A stretch of DNA of 64,000 nucleotides, taken from positions 62,001-126,000 of the forward strand of contig ONKG01000002.1 of NCBI GenBank assembly GCA_900318375.1, written 5' to 3'. Below the pieces are notes generated by a model. It did no database searches. It had not been told where the DNA came from and saw only the letters and a list, made by a program, of their open reading frames with translations. Each line of letters begins with the position of its first letter. Position 1 is the stretch's first letter. Source of the DNA: an uncultured Lachnospiraceae bacterium. GTDB taxonomy: Bacteria > Bacillota > Clostridia > Lachnospirales > Lachnospiraceae. This document shows positions 51,134 to 60,354 of the stretch, one piece after another. The translations under genes and the position numbers were made by a program.

Positions 51134-52113
51134 CCGATCTTTCCGCTGCGGATGCAGGCGGCGAGTTCTTTCGCGTAGTAGGTCAGGAGCACAGAGGCTC
51201 CTGCGCGGAAGACAGACACTGCTGCTTCACACATAACTTTTTCTTCATCGATCCAGCCGTTTGCGGCGGCTGCTTTGATCATGGCATATTCTCCGCTCAC
51301 GCTGTAGGCGGCTACGGGAACCTCCACTCTCTCACGGACATCACGGACAATGTCAAGGTAGGACATGGCGGGCTTCACCATGATAATATCCGCGCCTTCC
51401 TCCACATCGAGAAGAGCTTCCCGGATTGCCTCATGGCGGTTGTGGAAATCCATCTGGTAGCTCTTGCGGTCACCGAAGGAGGGGGCGGAGCCTGCCGCTT
51501 CACGAAAAGGTCCGTAGAAGGAGGAAGCGTATTTGACGGCGTAGGACATGATCGGTGTCGCGGTATGTCCGGCTGCATCAAGTGTCTCGCGGATGGCTCG
51601 CACGCGGCCGTCCATCATGTCAGAAGGTGCCACCATATCCGCGCCGGCCTCCACATGGGAGAGGGCGGTCATGGAGAGCAGTTCCAGTGTCTTGTCATTG
51701 TCCACATCGCATCCGCACAGCATACCGCAGTGGCCGTGGGAAGTGTATTCGCACATACAGACATCGGTGATCAGGTAGAGGTTGGGAAAATCTTTTCTGG
51801 CTTTGCGCAATGCCCGCTGGACAATACCTTCTGCGTTATAGGCCTGGGACCCGATCTCATCCTTGACGGCAGGGATTCCGAAAAACATGACTTTATCGAC
51901 GCCGGCATCCGCCAGCCGGATCAGTTCCTCTTCCATGCGGTCGACTGTATATCTGTACTGCCCCGGAAGAGCCGAGATCTCTTCAACAGTATTTTCCCCG
52001 TCCATCACAAACATCGGATAGATCAGCGAAGCGGGATCAAGCCGTGTCTCGCGCACCATGCGCCGCAGTGTGTCGCTTCCCCGAAGTCTTCTGGGTCTGA
52101 TCGTTAAATCCAT
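51130..52113 (-). CDS. hemB: Porphobilinogen synthase (delta-aminolevulinate dehydratase)
   Basis: 327 residues. Zinc site DVCMCEYTSHGHCG, Schiff-base lysines in SYAVKYAS and MVKPAMSYLD. Condenses two 5-aminolevulinate molecules to porphobilinogen. The ATG at 52113 lies behind GGAGGAAAG. The product feeds HemC, encoded 2 kb upstream on the same strand. Confidence 0.97.
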   Translation of the reverse strand: MDLTIRPRRLRGSDTLRRMVRETRLDPASLIYPMFVMDGENTVEEISALPGQYRYTVDRMEEELIRLADAGVDKVMFFGIPAVKDEIGSQAYNAEGIVQRALRKARKDFPNLYLITDVCMCEYTSHGHCGMLCGCDVDNDKTLELLSMTALSHVEAGADMVAPSDMMDGRVRAIRETLDAAGHTATPIMSYAVKYASSFYGPFREAAGSAPSFGDRKSYQMDFHNRHEAIREALLDVEEGADIIMVKPAMSYLDIVRDVRERVEVPVAAYSVSGEYAMIKAAAANGWIDEEKVMCEAAVSVFRAGASVLLTYYAKELAACIRSGKIG

Positions 52114-52167
52114 GTTTCTTTCCTCCCTCTGTTAATGTCCTGAAAATATCCTGTTCCAATTATTCTT

Positions 52168-52208
52168 ATTCTGATTCTTGTTTTGATTCTTGTTATGATT
52201 CTTGTTCT
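52168..52208 (+). repeat. Three 12-bp tandem repeats upstream of hemB
   Basis: GATTCTTGTTTT, GATTCTTGTTAT and GATTCTTGTTCT follow one another directly. A hairpin CCTGC/GCAGG with ATTTTTC lies just beyond, at about 52229-52258. Confidence 0.6.
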
Positions 52209-52268
52209 TCCGAACATGCCGAAGCCCTCCTGCTGTGAAAGCATCGGCAGGATTTTTCACTTTTATAA

Positions 52269-53873
52269 TTATTTCCTGTCTTCCGCAGCGCATTGCACGA
52301 CTGCATCCAGCAGCGCGTCCAGTGTCGCTTTCTCCGCCATCCGTGTCTCCATGCCCAGTGTCTCCGCGGCCGCCCTGGTCTGACGTCCTATGCAGATTGC
52401 CTTGATTCCGGACAGGTCCGCGTCCTTCATCACTGCGCTGAAACCGCGCACCGTGGAAGCACTGGTAAAAACAGCATAGTGGATCTCTCCATTCTCGATC
52501 TGCCCGCGGGCATCGACGATTCCCTCCGTCACATATTCTGTCGTGTAGGTCGGAATATCCAGAATATCGATGTCTCCGGCTTTTTTCAGTTCCTCGACCA
52601 GTTCCCTGCTGCCGATGGCGGCGCGGGGAATCAGTACACGAACCGCTGCGGGAATGCCGCTGCTGTTTTCTCTCTCCGGCCGGATTTTCTGTGCAAGTTC
52701 GCGGCCGAGCGTCTCTCCGTCATATACAGTGGGCAAAAAATCGGGGCGGATCCCATACTGGCGAAGCTTTTTGGCGCTGCCTTCTCCGATGACGGCAAAC
52801 CGTATGCCCGCCAGGGCGCGGATATCATAGTCTGACAAAAACCAGTCCATAAAAATGCGCACGCCGGAGGGAGATGTGAAAACCATCCAGTCGATCTTGC
52901 CGGGTGTTTTCCGCGGATCGCAGGATCCGACCGGATCTTTTTTTATGCAATCATCAAAACCATCTGTAAAACAATCCTCCAGCAAGGGATTGGGTTCAAT
53001 CGGCACGGTCTCGATGGCCGGCATCTCCAGCACCTCGGCGCCCATTTTACGCAGGCGTCCGGCCATCCCGGAGATCAGCTCTTTTGGTCTGGTGAGCAGA
53101 ACCTTCCTGCCTGCCAGGGGGAGTTTTTCCACCCAGGAAAAAGATTCTGCCAGGCGGCAGACCTCTCCGACGACAATGATCGCCGGCGCCTTGATCCGGG
53201 CGCGCTCTGTTTCCTCTTCCAGTGTGGAGACTGTCGCCAGGACCCGTCTCTGCCCTGCTGTCGTTCCTCTTTCCAGAACTGCCGCAGGAATCTCGGGACT
53301 GATTCCCGCATTGAGAAGGCCTCGCATAATGACCGGCAGTGTCGACAATCCCATCAGGAAAATCAAAGTGCCTCCGGTTCGGACAAGTGCCTCATAGTCT
53401 ATACCGACGCTGTCAGCATCAGCAGAAGAGCGTCGATGACCTGTGATGATGTGTACGGAGGACGTGAAATCGCGGTGCGTGACGGGGATGCCGTTATAAG
53501 CGGGCACGGCGAAAGCACTGCTGACTCCCGGCACGATCTCATAAGGTATATTGTTTTCAACAAGCAGCTCCAGTTCCTCTCCGCCGCGGCCGAACAGGAA
53601 GGGATCCCCTCCTTTGAGACGCACAACTCTTTTTCCCGCGAGCGCCTGCTCCAGAAGTGTCCGATTGATTTGTTCCTGCGTCATCCGGTGATTGCCGGCC
53701 CTCTTTCCGACATTGATTTTTTCTGCCCGGTCCGAGATCAATGTCAGCACAGCGTCGCCGATGAGAGCATCATAGACGACAACCTCCGCATTCTGCAGGA
53801 CTTCCAGTCCCTTGATCGTAAAAAGTCCCAGGTCTCCCGGACCGGCTCCCACGAGCCACACTTTTCCAGTCAT
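52269..53873 (-). CDS. cobA-hemD: Fused uroporphyrinogen-III C-methyltransferase and uroporphyrinogen-III synthase
   Basis: 534 residues. The SUMT half (1-245) has VWLVGAGPGDLGLFTIKG, VVRLKGGDPFLFGRGGEE, VPGVSSAFAVPAYNGIPVTHR and LMGLSTLP, and makes precorrin-2. The HemD half (about 255-534) cyclises hydroxymethylbilane; it has VLLTRPKE, DWMVFTSPSGVRIF and AVFTSASTVRGF. An insert of about 20 residues (CIKKDPVGSCDPRKTPG) lies in HemD. I chose the ATG at 53873 (AGAGG 9 nt upstream, MTGKVWLVGAGPGD at once). The open frame extends 45 codons further upstream, but those codons come from a dispersed repeat. Confidence 0.93.
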   Translation of the reverse strand: MTGKVWLVGAGPGDLGLFTIKGLEVLQNAEVVVYDALIGDAVLTLISDRAEKINVGKRAGNHRMTQEQINRTLLEQALAGKRVVRLKGGDPFLFGRGGEELELLVENNIPYEIVPGVSSAFAVPAYNGIPVTHRDFTSSVHIITGHRRSSADADSVGIDYEALVRTGGTLIFLMGLSTLPVIMRGLLNAGISPEIPAAVLERGTTAGQRRVLATVSTLEEETERARIKAPAIIVVGEVCRLAESFSWVEKLPLAGRKVLLTRPKELISGMAGRLRKMGAEVLEMPAIETVPIEPNPLLEDCFTDGFDDCIKKDPVGSCDPRKTPGKIDWMVFTSPSGVRIFMDWFLSDYDIRALAGIRFAVIGEGSAKKLRQYGIRPDFLPTVYDGETLGRELAQKIRPERENSSGIPAAVRVLIPRAAIGSRELVEELKKAGDIDILDIPTYTTEYVTEGIVDARGQIENGEIHYAVFTSASTVRGFSAVMKDADLSGIKAICIGRQTRAAAETLGMETRMAEKATLDALLDAVVQCAAEDRK

Positions 53874-53923
53874 ATTCTGAATCCTCTGTAAATCAGATCT
53901 GTTTTTTCTTTTCATATTCAGTG

Positions 53924-54010
53924 CCATGGGCGGATGCCGCAAACATGTTTGAATAAATTGCGCATTGCTCCGCTCCATGGGCAGGTGCCGCAAACATGTA
54001 TGAATCAACA
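53924..54010. repeat. Two direct copies of a dispersed repeat
   Basis: CCATGGGC(G/A)G(A/G)TGCCGCAAACATGT(T/A)TGAAT at 53924-53960 and 53975-54010, about 51 bp apart. Further copies lie at 48353-48376 and, inverted, 49621-49662. The second copy includes the hemC stop codon (54005-54007). Confidence 0.8.
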
Positions 54011-54985
54011 GTTTTTCCGTGATTCAGCTTCTGCCAGAATTGCGGCGGCGAGTTCTCTTCCGGCGGCGCGCCCTTCTCCGGGGGTCGCTGCCTTCACAGT
54101 GATTTTTTTTCGATAGATCCTGCAGGTTTCTTCGTCATAATAAAACCCTCGCAGGGTCATCGGGACGAAGTCATCCGCCTCACTGACCGCGGAAACCGTG
54201 TCCCCGCCGCAAGCGGCAGATTCTCCAAATTCAGCGTGGGCGGCAATGGGCGAGGTGCATCCTCCGCCGAGGGCGCTGACAAAGCCCCTCTCCGCCGCCG
54301 CAGCAATGGCAGACCGGGCGCTGACAAAGCCGTCCAGGCAAGAGTAATCCATCCCTTTTCTGCCCTGCAGAGCAAGGATCCCCTGACCGGCGGACGGGAT
54401 CATTTCCTCTGTTGAAAAAGTTCTGCTGATCCTGTTTTCCAGCCCCAGGCGGCGCAGTCCCGCAGCAGCCAGGATAACAGCGCTGTACTGTCCCTCATCA
54501 AGCTTGCGCAGTCTTGTGAGAACATTGCCCCGTACACTTTCAAATCGCGCCTTCGGAAAGAGTTCCTGCGCCTGCAGGGCGCGCCGACGCGAAGACGTCC
54601 CTATGGGTTTTTCAAAATCCATCTCCGAGATATCGGAAACTCCCTCAGGAAGCACCAGCACGTCGCGGGGATCCTCCCGCCCGGAAAAACCAATGACGGG
54701 CAGGTCCTCTGGAATCTCCGCCGGCAGATCCTTCAGGCTGTGGACGGAAAGATCTGTCCGCCCGTCCCGCAGCGCCTGATCCAGTTCCTTGACAAAAAGG
54801 CCTTTTCCGCCGATCTCATCCAGGCGCTTATGGAGGATTTTGTCTCCCGTCGTCTTCATCGTTACCAGTTCAAACTGCATCTGCGGATAATTTTTCCTCA
54901 GATAATCCAGTACAATATCCGATTGTCTGACAGCCAGAAGACTCTCCCGGCTGCCGATGATCAGTTTTTTCTCATCCTGTGCCAA
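54005..54985 (-). CDS. hemC: Hydroxymethylbilane synthase
   Basis: 326 residues. LIIGSRESLLAVRQSDIV, HSLKDLPAE, IGTSSRRRALQ, RGNVLTRLRKLDEGQYSAVILAAAGLRRLG and the dipyrromethane-cofactor Cys in ALGGGCTSPIAAHA. Polymerises four porphobilinogens. A TTG at 54985 has AGGAG six bases upstream; a GTG at 55045 is the alternative start. A 59-bp repeat also found before the sensor kinase sits just upstream. Confidence 0.95.
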   Translation of the reverse strand: MAQDEKKLIIGSRESLLAVRQSDIVLDYLRKNYPQMQFELVTMKTTGDKILHKRLDEIGGKGLFVKELDQALRDGRTDLSVHSLKDLPAEIPEDLPVIGFSGREDPRDVLVLPEGVSDISEMDFEKPIGTSSRRRALQAQELFPKARFESVRGNVLTRLRKLDEGQYSAVILAAAGLRRLGLENRISRTFSTEEMIPSAGQGILALQGRKGMDYSCLDGFVSARSAIAAAAERGFVSALGGGCTSPIAAHAEFGESAACGGDTVSAVSEADDFVPMTLRGFYYDEETCRIYRKKITVKAATPGEGRAAGRELAAAILAEAESRKNC

Positions 54986-55056
54986 TCTAAACTCCTGTCT
55001 CCATGCAGATTCATTACATGCGGCTTTTTTTACACTATTCGTCACTCTTCCATACC

Positions 55057-55115
55057 TATCGAAGCGCTCTGCGCTGAGATACCCGAGGAGAAATATGCGA
55101 AGGCTTTTTCTCCGA
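55057..55115. repeat. Second copy of the 60-bp dispersed element
   Basis: TATCGAAGCGCTCTGCGC ... GGAGAAAT ... TTTCTCCGA matches 48195-48254 with roughly a fifth of positions changed. The inner hairpin GGAGAAA/TTTCTCC is kept in both copies although its loop differs. Confidence 0.75.
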
Positions 55116-55234
55116 TGCGATCACAGGATGTTTGCAGCCGCCCGCGGCAAAAACATCCGGATTGAAAAAAATAGCATCGGCAAATATTTTCAATTTTCTC
55201 TCATGAACGTCTCTTGAACATCTTTGGCCGTTTC

Positions 55235-55282
55235 CCGGTAGGGGGCTCAAAACCAGGCAGGTCTCCGCCTGTGCTCTACCGG
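55235..55282 (-). terminator. Palindrome containing the stop codon of the surface protein gene
   Basis: CCGGTAG (55235-55241) pairs with CTACCGG (55276-55282), enclosing CAGGC/GCCTG. The stop codon TAG (55278-55276, minus strand) is part of the arm. No T-run, so termination is uncertain. Confidence 0.5.
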
Positions 55283-56469
55283 CGTCTCTTCTTAATAAAA
55301 TGATTAATTATACCGCCGACAACAATAAAGACAGCCGCCCCTGCGAGCACCCGCAAAGCGCCTTCCTGGGGCACGCGGCTCTTACTGCCGATCGTGTCCT
55401 TGTAGAAAGTCAGCGTATACTCGATCTCCACGGGGTCACCCATGGCGGTGGTATCCGCAATGACCTTCATGGGCTCATCCATCGCTGTAACGGGAATGGT
55501 AAAAGACGAACTCCCGCCGTCTTCTGTCTCATTGAGATATTGTCTGCCGTCCAGGATCATATAGTCATAATAGGGACTGCTCCAGAGGAGTCTTGCATAT
55601 GCTCTGCCTTCCTGCACATTCATCCAGGTAGGCGTTGTGACTGAGGCTCTGCCGCTGCCCCCTGCCAGGCTCACTTCGACGGAATACTCCCCGTCGGGCA
55701 GGTCGATCTGAATGGCCTGAGGCTCCGTGTTCTGAACTGTCTCTTCGGTTTGGACCGTCTCTTCGGTTTGAGCTGTCTCTTCGATTTCATCGGCCTCGTC
55801 ATACAGGGCAAGTGCCTGGCTGATCCGGTCATAATCCGGATACTCAAAGAGCAGAGAGTCCGCCGGAATATCGGCTGCATGAAAGAGGATCTTCCGCGGA
55901 TACCATTTTTTCTTTTTCTTTGAAAAAGCAGCCAGATCCAGCTCCGCGTCGAGCGCCTGCACCGGGATCGTAAAGGTATCCCAGGTATCTATCTCCACGG
56001 AAGGAATATAGTCTTCGTAGGGGGCTGCAGCCGCTTGCTCTGCCGTTCCGGGATAGACCAGCAGGTAGCTCGAACTGGACATGGTCAGCAGCGCTGTCAT
56101 TTTTCCGTCTTTTACAGTGAGCTTTGCCTCCTCAATGTGAAAAAAAGAAGAGGAACACTCTGTACTGACAATGTATTCACCGTCTTTGATCATGTTTCCC
56201 GAGACAGGAGTCATCCCGTAGGGAGCCAGATCCTCATCGGTCTGTCCCATCGATGACGAGCCTGCAACTTCATCATATCCCTCTTCCGCACGGACATGCA
56301 TTGCCGGAAGGGAAAGCAGGATCAGAATGCATAATAAAGCAGAGAGCAAAGCGGAGACAATTCTCCCTGCTGCTGTTTTGTCCCCGGAATATGACAGCAA
56401 TTCCCGGAAATCACCGGGTTTCGCTGTTTTTTGAAATTTTGTTTTCGTCATTTCCCGATTCTCTGTCAT
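55276..56469 (-). CDS. Membrane-anchored surface protein with two NEAT-like modules
   Basis: 397 residues. Internal signal (about 38-60, ILILLSLPAMHVRA). Module 1 (about 90-205) starts DGEYIVSTECSSSFFHIEEAKLTVKDGKMTALL. A repeat linker follows (TEETVQ units, about 228-245). Module 2 (about 255-350) starts DGEYSVEVSLAGGSGRASVTTPTWMNV and continues YARLLWSSPYYDYMILDGRQYLNE and VIADTTAMGDPVEIEYTLTFY. A C-terminal membrane helix ends KKRRR. The YDYM-type modules resemble domains found with iron/heme or corrinoid uptake genes in Clostridia; I use NEAT-like only for the general plan. It sits next to an ABC-2 exporter and corrinoid genes. Confidence 0.65.
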   Translation of the reverse strand: MTENREMTKTKFQKTAKPGDFRELLSYSGDKTAAGRIVSALLSALLCILILLSLPAMHVRAEEGYDEVAGSSSMGQTDEDLAPYGMTPVSGNMIKDGEYIVSTECSSSFFHIEEAKLTVKDGKMTALLTMSSSSYLLVYPGTAEQAAAAPYEDYIPSVEIDTWDTFTIPVQALDAELDLAAFSKKKKKWYPRKILFHAADIPADSLLFEYPDYDRISQALALYDEADEIEETAQTEETVQTEETVQNTEPQAIQIDLPDGEYSVEVSLAGGSGRASVTTPTWMNVQEGRAYARLLWSSPYYDYMILDGRQYLNETEDGGSSSFTIPVTAMDEPMKVIADTTAMGDPVEIEYTLTFYKDTIGSKSRVPQEGALRVLAGAAVFIVVGGIINHFIKKRRR

Positions 56470-56615
56470 GATGTTTCTCTCAATGAGTGATCTGCAGAAG
56501 AAATACTTATCAGGCTCCTTCCGCGTATCTTCTCCGACTCTGTTTCAATGTCTCCCGCGGCTCCTTTTTTCAATTTCTTCCCGCAGTTCTTTCACAGCAT
56601 CTTCCCGCGGCTCTT

Positions 56616-57347
56616 TTACAATGTTTTCTTGCGGTAGATATATACCATCGCGATCAAAGAGAAGACCGCAAGATAAATGAGGAGAACAAGGAATCCCCTG
56701 GTCCCCGGGGACTCGCCGTGGGAAATCGCGCGGATCATGCCGCTGGCCTGGGAGAGGGGCAGAGCGCCGACGATCCTGCGGAAGACACCGGGCATCTGGT
56801 CCGTGGAGAAGAAAGTGTTGCAGAGGAAGGACATGGGCGTAATGATATAGGCATTGTAGCGCGGCGTGTCCGCATAGCTTTTTGACAGAAAAGACAGGAC
56901 GAGGGCAATGGTGGAGAAGACCATTCCGTTCAGGAACATGATCAGAAAGCTCCACCCGTTGAAAATAAGTCCGTTCTGCACCGGAAGAGTCAGAAGCAGG
57001 ATGACAATGCCTGCGTACATGCCGCGAAGGGCGCCGCCAAGGATCTGCCCGGTTATGAACTGCCAGAGCGGAGTCGGCGAGACCATGACCTGGTCAAGGG
57101 CTTTTTCATACAGCCGCTGTACGCTCATGTTCTGGGCAACCGCGCCAAAACTGCCCGTCATCGTTGACATGGCCACGATGCCGGGTATTAAAAACATCAG
57201 ATAAGGTTCTCCATGGGAGGTAGTCTGAATTCCGAATCCGAAAATAAGCAGATACATGAGCGGCGAGATCATAGCCGCCATTGTGATCTTATAAAAATCG
57301 CGTCGGAATTCGACCCATTTTTCCCAGAGGACTGTAATGATACCCAT
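56616..57347 (-). CDS. ABC-2 type exporter permease
   Basis: 243 residues, six membrane helices, ABC-2 family of the DrrB/NodJ kind: WVEFRRDFYKITMAAMISPLMYLLIFGFGI, PYLMFLIPGIVAMSTMTGSFGAVAQNMSVQRLYEKALDQVMVSPTPLWQFITGQILGG, PMSFLCNTFFSTDQMPGVFRRIVGALPLSQASGMIRAISHG. Works with the ATPase encoded upstream; substrate unknown. Confidence 0.9.
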   Translation of the reverse strand: MGIITVLWEKWVEFRRDFYKITMAAMISPLMYLLIFGFGIQTTSHGEPYLMFLIPGIVAMSTMTGSFGAVAQNMSVQRLYEKALDQVMVSPTPLWQFITGQILGGALRGMYAGIVILLLTLPVQNGLIFNGWSFLIMFLNGMVFSTIALVLSFLSKSYADTPRYNAYIITPMSFLCNTFFSTDQMPGVFRRIVGALPLSQASGMIRAISHGESPGTRGFLVLLIYLAVFSLIAMVYIYRKKTL

Positions 57348-57366
57348 GTTTTATGTTCCTGAACTG

Positions 57367-57466
57367 TTCTGAGTTCCTGTGAAGCTTTCTGTTTCTGAAT
57401 GGTCCGGTTATATTCCCGGATCCTTCTGAGTTCCTGCGAGAATTTCTGTTTCTGAATGGTCCGGTT
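57367..57466 (-). repeat. 42-bp direct repeat between the two ABC exporter genes
   Basis: TTCTGAGTTCCTG ... TTTCTGTTTCTGAATGGTCCGGTT occurs at 57367-57409 and again at 57424-57466, 57 bp apart with about five differences. Confidence 0.7.
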
Positions 57467-57532
57467 TCCGTTTTGCGCGCATCCCGAAGCTGTTGACTGA
57501 GTTCACGGGTACTGCGCAGTCAGGTATAAGAT

Positions 57533-58375
57533 TCATTTTTTCTCAAGCCGCCTGCCCAGGCGTTCGAGGAAGACGTCTTCCAGAGTGGTCTCGCGCATGC
57601 CGGCACCCGGTCCGGCTTCCCGCAAAAAGCGGATGGCTTCTTCTCTGTCGTGAAAGTAACTACTGACCGTCTTTTCATCAGTGATCTCGTCGATGGCAAA
57701 GCGGCCGAGACTGTCAATCAGCTCGCGGGGCGGAGCAACGGCGTTGATCCTGCCCCGGTCCATCAGAGCGACGCGCTCGCATAGTGTCTGTGCCTCTTCC
57801 ATGTAATGGGTGGTCAGGAGGACTGTCATGCCGCGGTTCTGGAGCCGGCGCAGCAGTGTCCATGTCTGGCGGCGCGACAGGGCGTCCATACCGGCCGTGG
57901 GCTCGTCCAGAAGCAGGATGTCGGGATCCGTCATAAGAGCCCTGCAGATCATCAGCTTGCGCTTCATTCCGCCGGACAGATGACGGACAGTGCGCCGGCG
58001 GTATTCCAGGAGCCCTGTGAAATCCAGCAGTTCTTCTGTCTTCTCCCTGATCTGGCGCCGCTTCATGAAATAGAGACGTCCCTGGTATTCCATGACTTCC
58101 TCCATGGTCATATCCTGGCGCATGGAATATTCCTGGGTGATCACGCTGAGCCGTCGTTTCTGGGCATGGGCGCGGCGGTCGAGCACATTTCCGTCCAGCA
58201 GGATCCTGCCCTCTGTGGGCAGAAGAACTGTCGACAGCATGCTGATCGTAGTCGTCTTACCCGCTCCGTTCGGACCCAGAAGACCGAAAAACTCTCCGTC
58301 TTTAATCGTCAGGTCGACATGGTCCACTGCCGTGAAAGTCCCGAATTTCTTTGTGAGTCCCTGTATCTCGATCAT
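57533..58375 (-). CDS. ABC exporter ATP-binding protein (DrrA/CcmA type)
   Basis: 280 residues. Walker A GPNGAGKTTT, Q loop VITQEYSMR, signature LSGGMKRKL, Walker B ILLLDEPTAGMD and switch TTHYMEEAQ. The C-terminal ETTLEDVFLERLGR is typical of DrrA-like exporters. Pairs with the ABC-2 permease downstream. Confidence 0.92.
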   Translation of the reverse strand: MIEIQGLTKKFGTFTAVDHVDLTIKDGEFFGLLGPNGAGKTTTISMLSTVLLPTEGRILLDGNVLDRRAHAQKRRLSVITQEYSMRQDMTMEEVMEYQGRLYFMKRRQIREKTEELLDFTGLLEYRRRTVRHLSGGMKRKLMICRALMTDPDILLLDEPTAGMDALSRRQTWTLLRRLQNRGMTVLLTTHYMEEAQTLCERVALMDRGRINAVAPPRELIDSLGRFAIDEITDEKTVSSYFHDREEAIRFLREAGPGAGMRETTLEDVFLERLGRRLEKK

Positions 58376-58465
58376 CTTTTTACCTGTTTTTCTCTCAAAG
58401 AGCGGCCGGAAAGCTATGTGTCAATCTTTGACCGCGAGAGCCTGAAGCTGCTCTGAAGCCGCTTC

Positions 58466-59155
58466 TCAGCTGTTTTTTTCCTCCGCGATCACAAGGGAAA
58501 AATACCCTGCGTCGTCGGGGATTTCCTCTGCGCAGTGATAGACTTTTTCGTTTTCCATTCCGCAGTTTTCCACACAGCTGACCCGGCGTCCGCTGGCAGC
58601 CAGGACTTCCTTGATCTCCTTCATATGGCTGGCGGATTTCATAAGTACGTATGTGCCGGGAAGATCCAGCGCCTCGTCTTTTTGGTGGGAAGCGGGAATC
58701 ACGTGAAGCGGCTCATTCCACTCGGTAAGGGACGTGTTCAGACGCGCGGCGGCGGCGCAGAATGAAGGAATGCCGCTGACAAGCTCCACCTGATAGCCGT
58801 CTTCTTCCAGGATGTGCTGCAGATAACTGAAGGTGCAGTAAATCGTTGAATCGCCCAGAGTCAGATAGACGACATTTTTGCCCTGGTCAAGATATTCTTC
58901 CAGCAGCTTTGCCCCCTTCCGGTGTTCCTCCGTAATCTTTGCCCGGTCCCTGATCATAGGCATATAGATAGGTACCAGGGTCTTTTCGGAAATTTCCGGC
59001 ACGGCTCCGGAGGCGATTTTATAGGCGGCCGATTCCTTCGCAACTTTCCCCGGAACGGCGATCACCTCGTTCTCCCGAATCAGGCGCACCGCCTTTAAAG
59101 TCATCAGTTCCGGATCTCCGGGTCCAACACCGACACCGTATGCTATTCCTCTCAT
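58466..59155 (-). CDS. cbiL: Precorrin-2/cobalt-factor II C20-methyltransferase
   Basis: 229 residues. AYGVGVGPGDPELMTLKAVRLIRENEVIAVPG, YLTLGDSTIYCTFSYLQHILEEDGYQVELVSGIPSFCAAAARL and ASHQKDEAL are characteristic of CbiL/CobI. Transfers a methyl from S-adenosylmethionine to C20 of the corrin precursor. ATG at 59155 behind AAAGGAC; a longer frame to 59221 has no site. Directly downstream of cbiK. Confidence 0.93.
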   Translation of the reverse strand: MRGIAYGVGVGPGDPELMTLKAVRLIRENEVIAVPGKVAKESAAYKIASGAVPEISEKTLVPIYMPMIRDRAKITEEHRKGAKLLEEYLDQGKNVVYLTLGDSTIYCTFSYLQHILEEDGYQVELVSGIPSFCAAAARLNTSLTEWNEPLHVIPASHQKDEALDLPGTYVLMKSASHMKEIKEVLAASGRRVSCVENCGMENEKVYHCAEEIPDDAGYFSLVIAEEKNS

Positions 59156-59267
59156 AATAAGTCCTTTCTGTCTAAAGCGCCAGCCAATTGCAGGGATTCC
59201 CTGCATGTGCATGATCCGCATCGGCGGTCACACACTGTCCCTGCGCAGATTTCTCTCAGATGCCGGA

Positions 59268-60125
59268 TTATTCCTGCATGCACTGTGCGGCATGGGCGGC
59301 GAAAAGATCCTGTACTTCCTCCCATTCCCCGATGCCGCGCAGAACGGTTTCAACTTCGAAACCGCTGCGGATGAAAATATTTTTCCAGGAATCTTTGCCC
59401 TCTCCGGCCAGGTCGTTTCTGGCATGGTCGCCGGCGACAACCATAAAGGGAGCAAGAATGACTTTCCTGAATCCTTTTTCTTTAATCAATGGGAGAATAT
59501 CACTGATTTCCGGCTCTCCCTCTACTGTCGCAACAAAGTAATTGTCCGCCCCTGCGCCGCGCAGAGTCTGCTGCAAAACCGCGAAAACCACGTTGTCATG
59601 AATGTCTCCCGAAGATGCCTTTTCAATCCTGACATCCCCTGAGAGGTGCTTCGCCTTTTTCTCATTTCCGTGTCCCATCAGGACAATCGCAGTATCCCGC
59701 TCCGGGGCAGGAAGATTGCGGCGGATCGCGTCTGCCATAGTACAGAAGTCGGCGTCTTCCGAAAGGAGCGGCTTTCCGACTGCAAGTCTGTCAAAAGAAG
59801 GGGCTGCCTCCCGGACGGACTCCATCAATCTGCGATGCTCGAAGCCATGCATCAGGTAAAGCGGCTGCAGGATCAATTCCCGAATCCCCTTTTCCTGTGC
59901 AATCTGCAGCGCCTCCTCCGGACTGTCTATTTTCAGGCCGTCGCGCTCCAGGAGTTTTTTCCGGATCATGCGGCTTGTAAAGCACCGCTGAACGGCACAG
60001 TCGGGAAATCTTTCCGCAAGACGCCGCTCGATGGCGCCGATCGTTTTTTCACGTGTATCGGCAAAAGAAGTGCCGAAGCTCACGGCAATCAGCAGTCTGT
60101 GATCATTATCTGAGGCAGTGTTCAT
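59268..60125 (-). CDS. cbiK: Anaerobic cobalt chelatase (sirohydrochlorin cobaltochelatase)
   Basis: 285 residues. LLIAVSFGTSFADTREKTIGAIE at the N-terminus, LILQPLYLMHGFEHRRLM, IVLMGHGNEKKAKH and FMVVAGDHARNDLAGEGKDSWKN. The His of MGHG and of GDHARND correspond to the two metal-handling His of Salmonella CbiK. Inserts cobalt into sirohydrochlorin, committing the window to the anaerobic route. The cbiL gene follows after 112 bp. Confidence 0.94.
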   Translation of the reverse strand: MNTASDNDHRLLIAVSFGTSFADTREKTIGAIERRLAERFPDCAVQRCFTSRMIRKKLLERDGLKIDSPEEALQIAQEKGIRELILQPLYLMHGFEHRRLMESVREAAPSFDRLAVGKPLLSEDADFCTMADAIRRNLPAPERDTAIVLMGHGNEKKAKHLSGDVRIEKASSGDIHDNVVFAVLQQTLRGAGADNYFVATVEGEPEISDILPLIKEKGFRKVILAPFMVVAGDHARNDLAGEGKDSWKNIFIRSGFEVETVLRGIGEWEEVQDLFAAHAAQCMQE

Positions 60126-60354
60126 AGTGTTTTTTCTCCGGGCTAAAAGCTTTCGGTGTTTTCACTCCGTTCGGTTTTGGCGCTTTTGCGGAAGATCCGA
60201 CTTGCAGGCAATCTCGTGTACGACAATCTTTCCCGATGGAAAACATTATTTCATGCAATCGTGCTACAATGGATATATGGATTCCGACTTCTCTCATTTT
60301 CTGCAATAACGCCTCAGGAAGCCGCTCTTGCGGGCGGCATGAAAGGAGAATGCA

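Noticed and set aside
53874-54008. 45-residue N-terminal extension of CobA-HemD
   Set aside because: It is translated from two copies of a dispersed repeat, has no ribosome binding site, and the methyltransferase starts cleanly at 53873.
55235-55285. Second cobalamin riboswitch (GGAGACCTGCC motif)
   Set aside because: Only this short motif matches; the other boxes are missing and the element lies at a gene end, as part of a simple hairpin.
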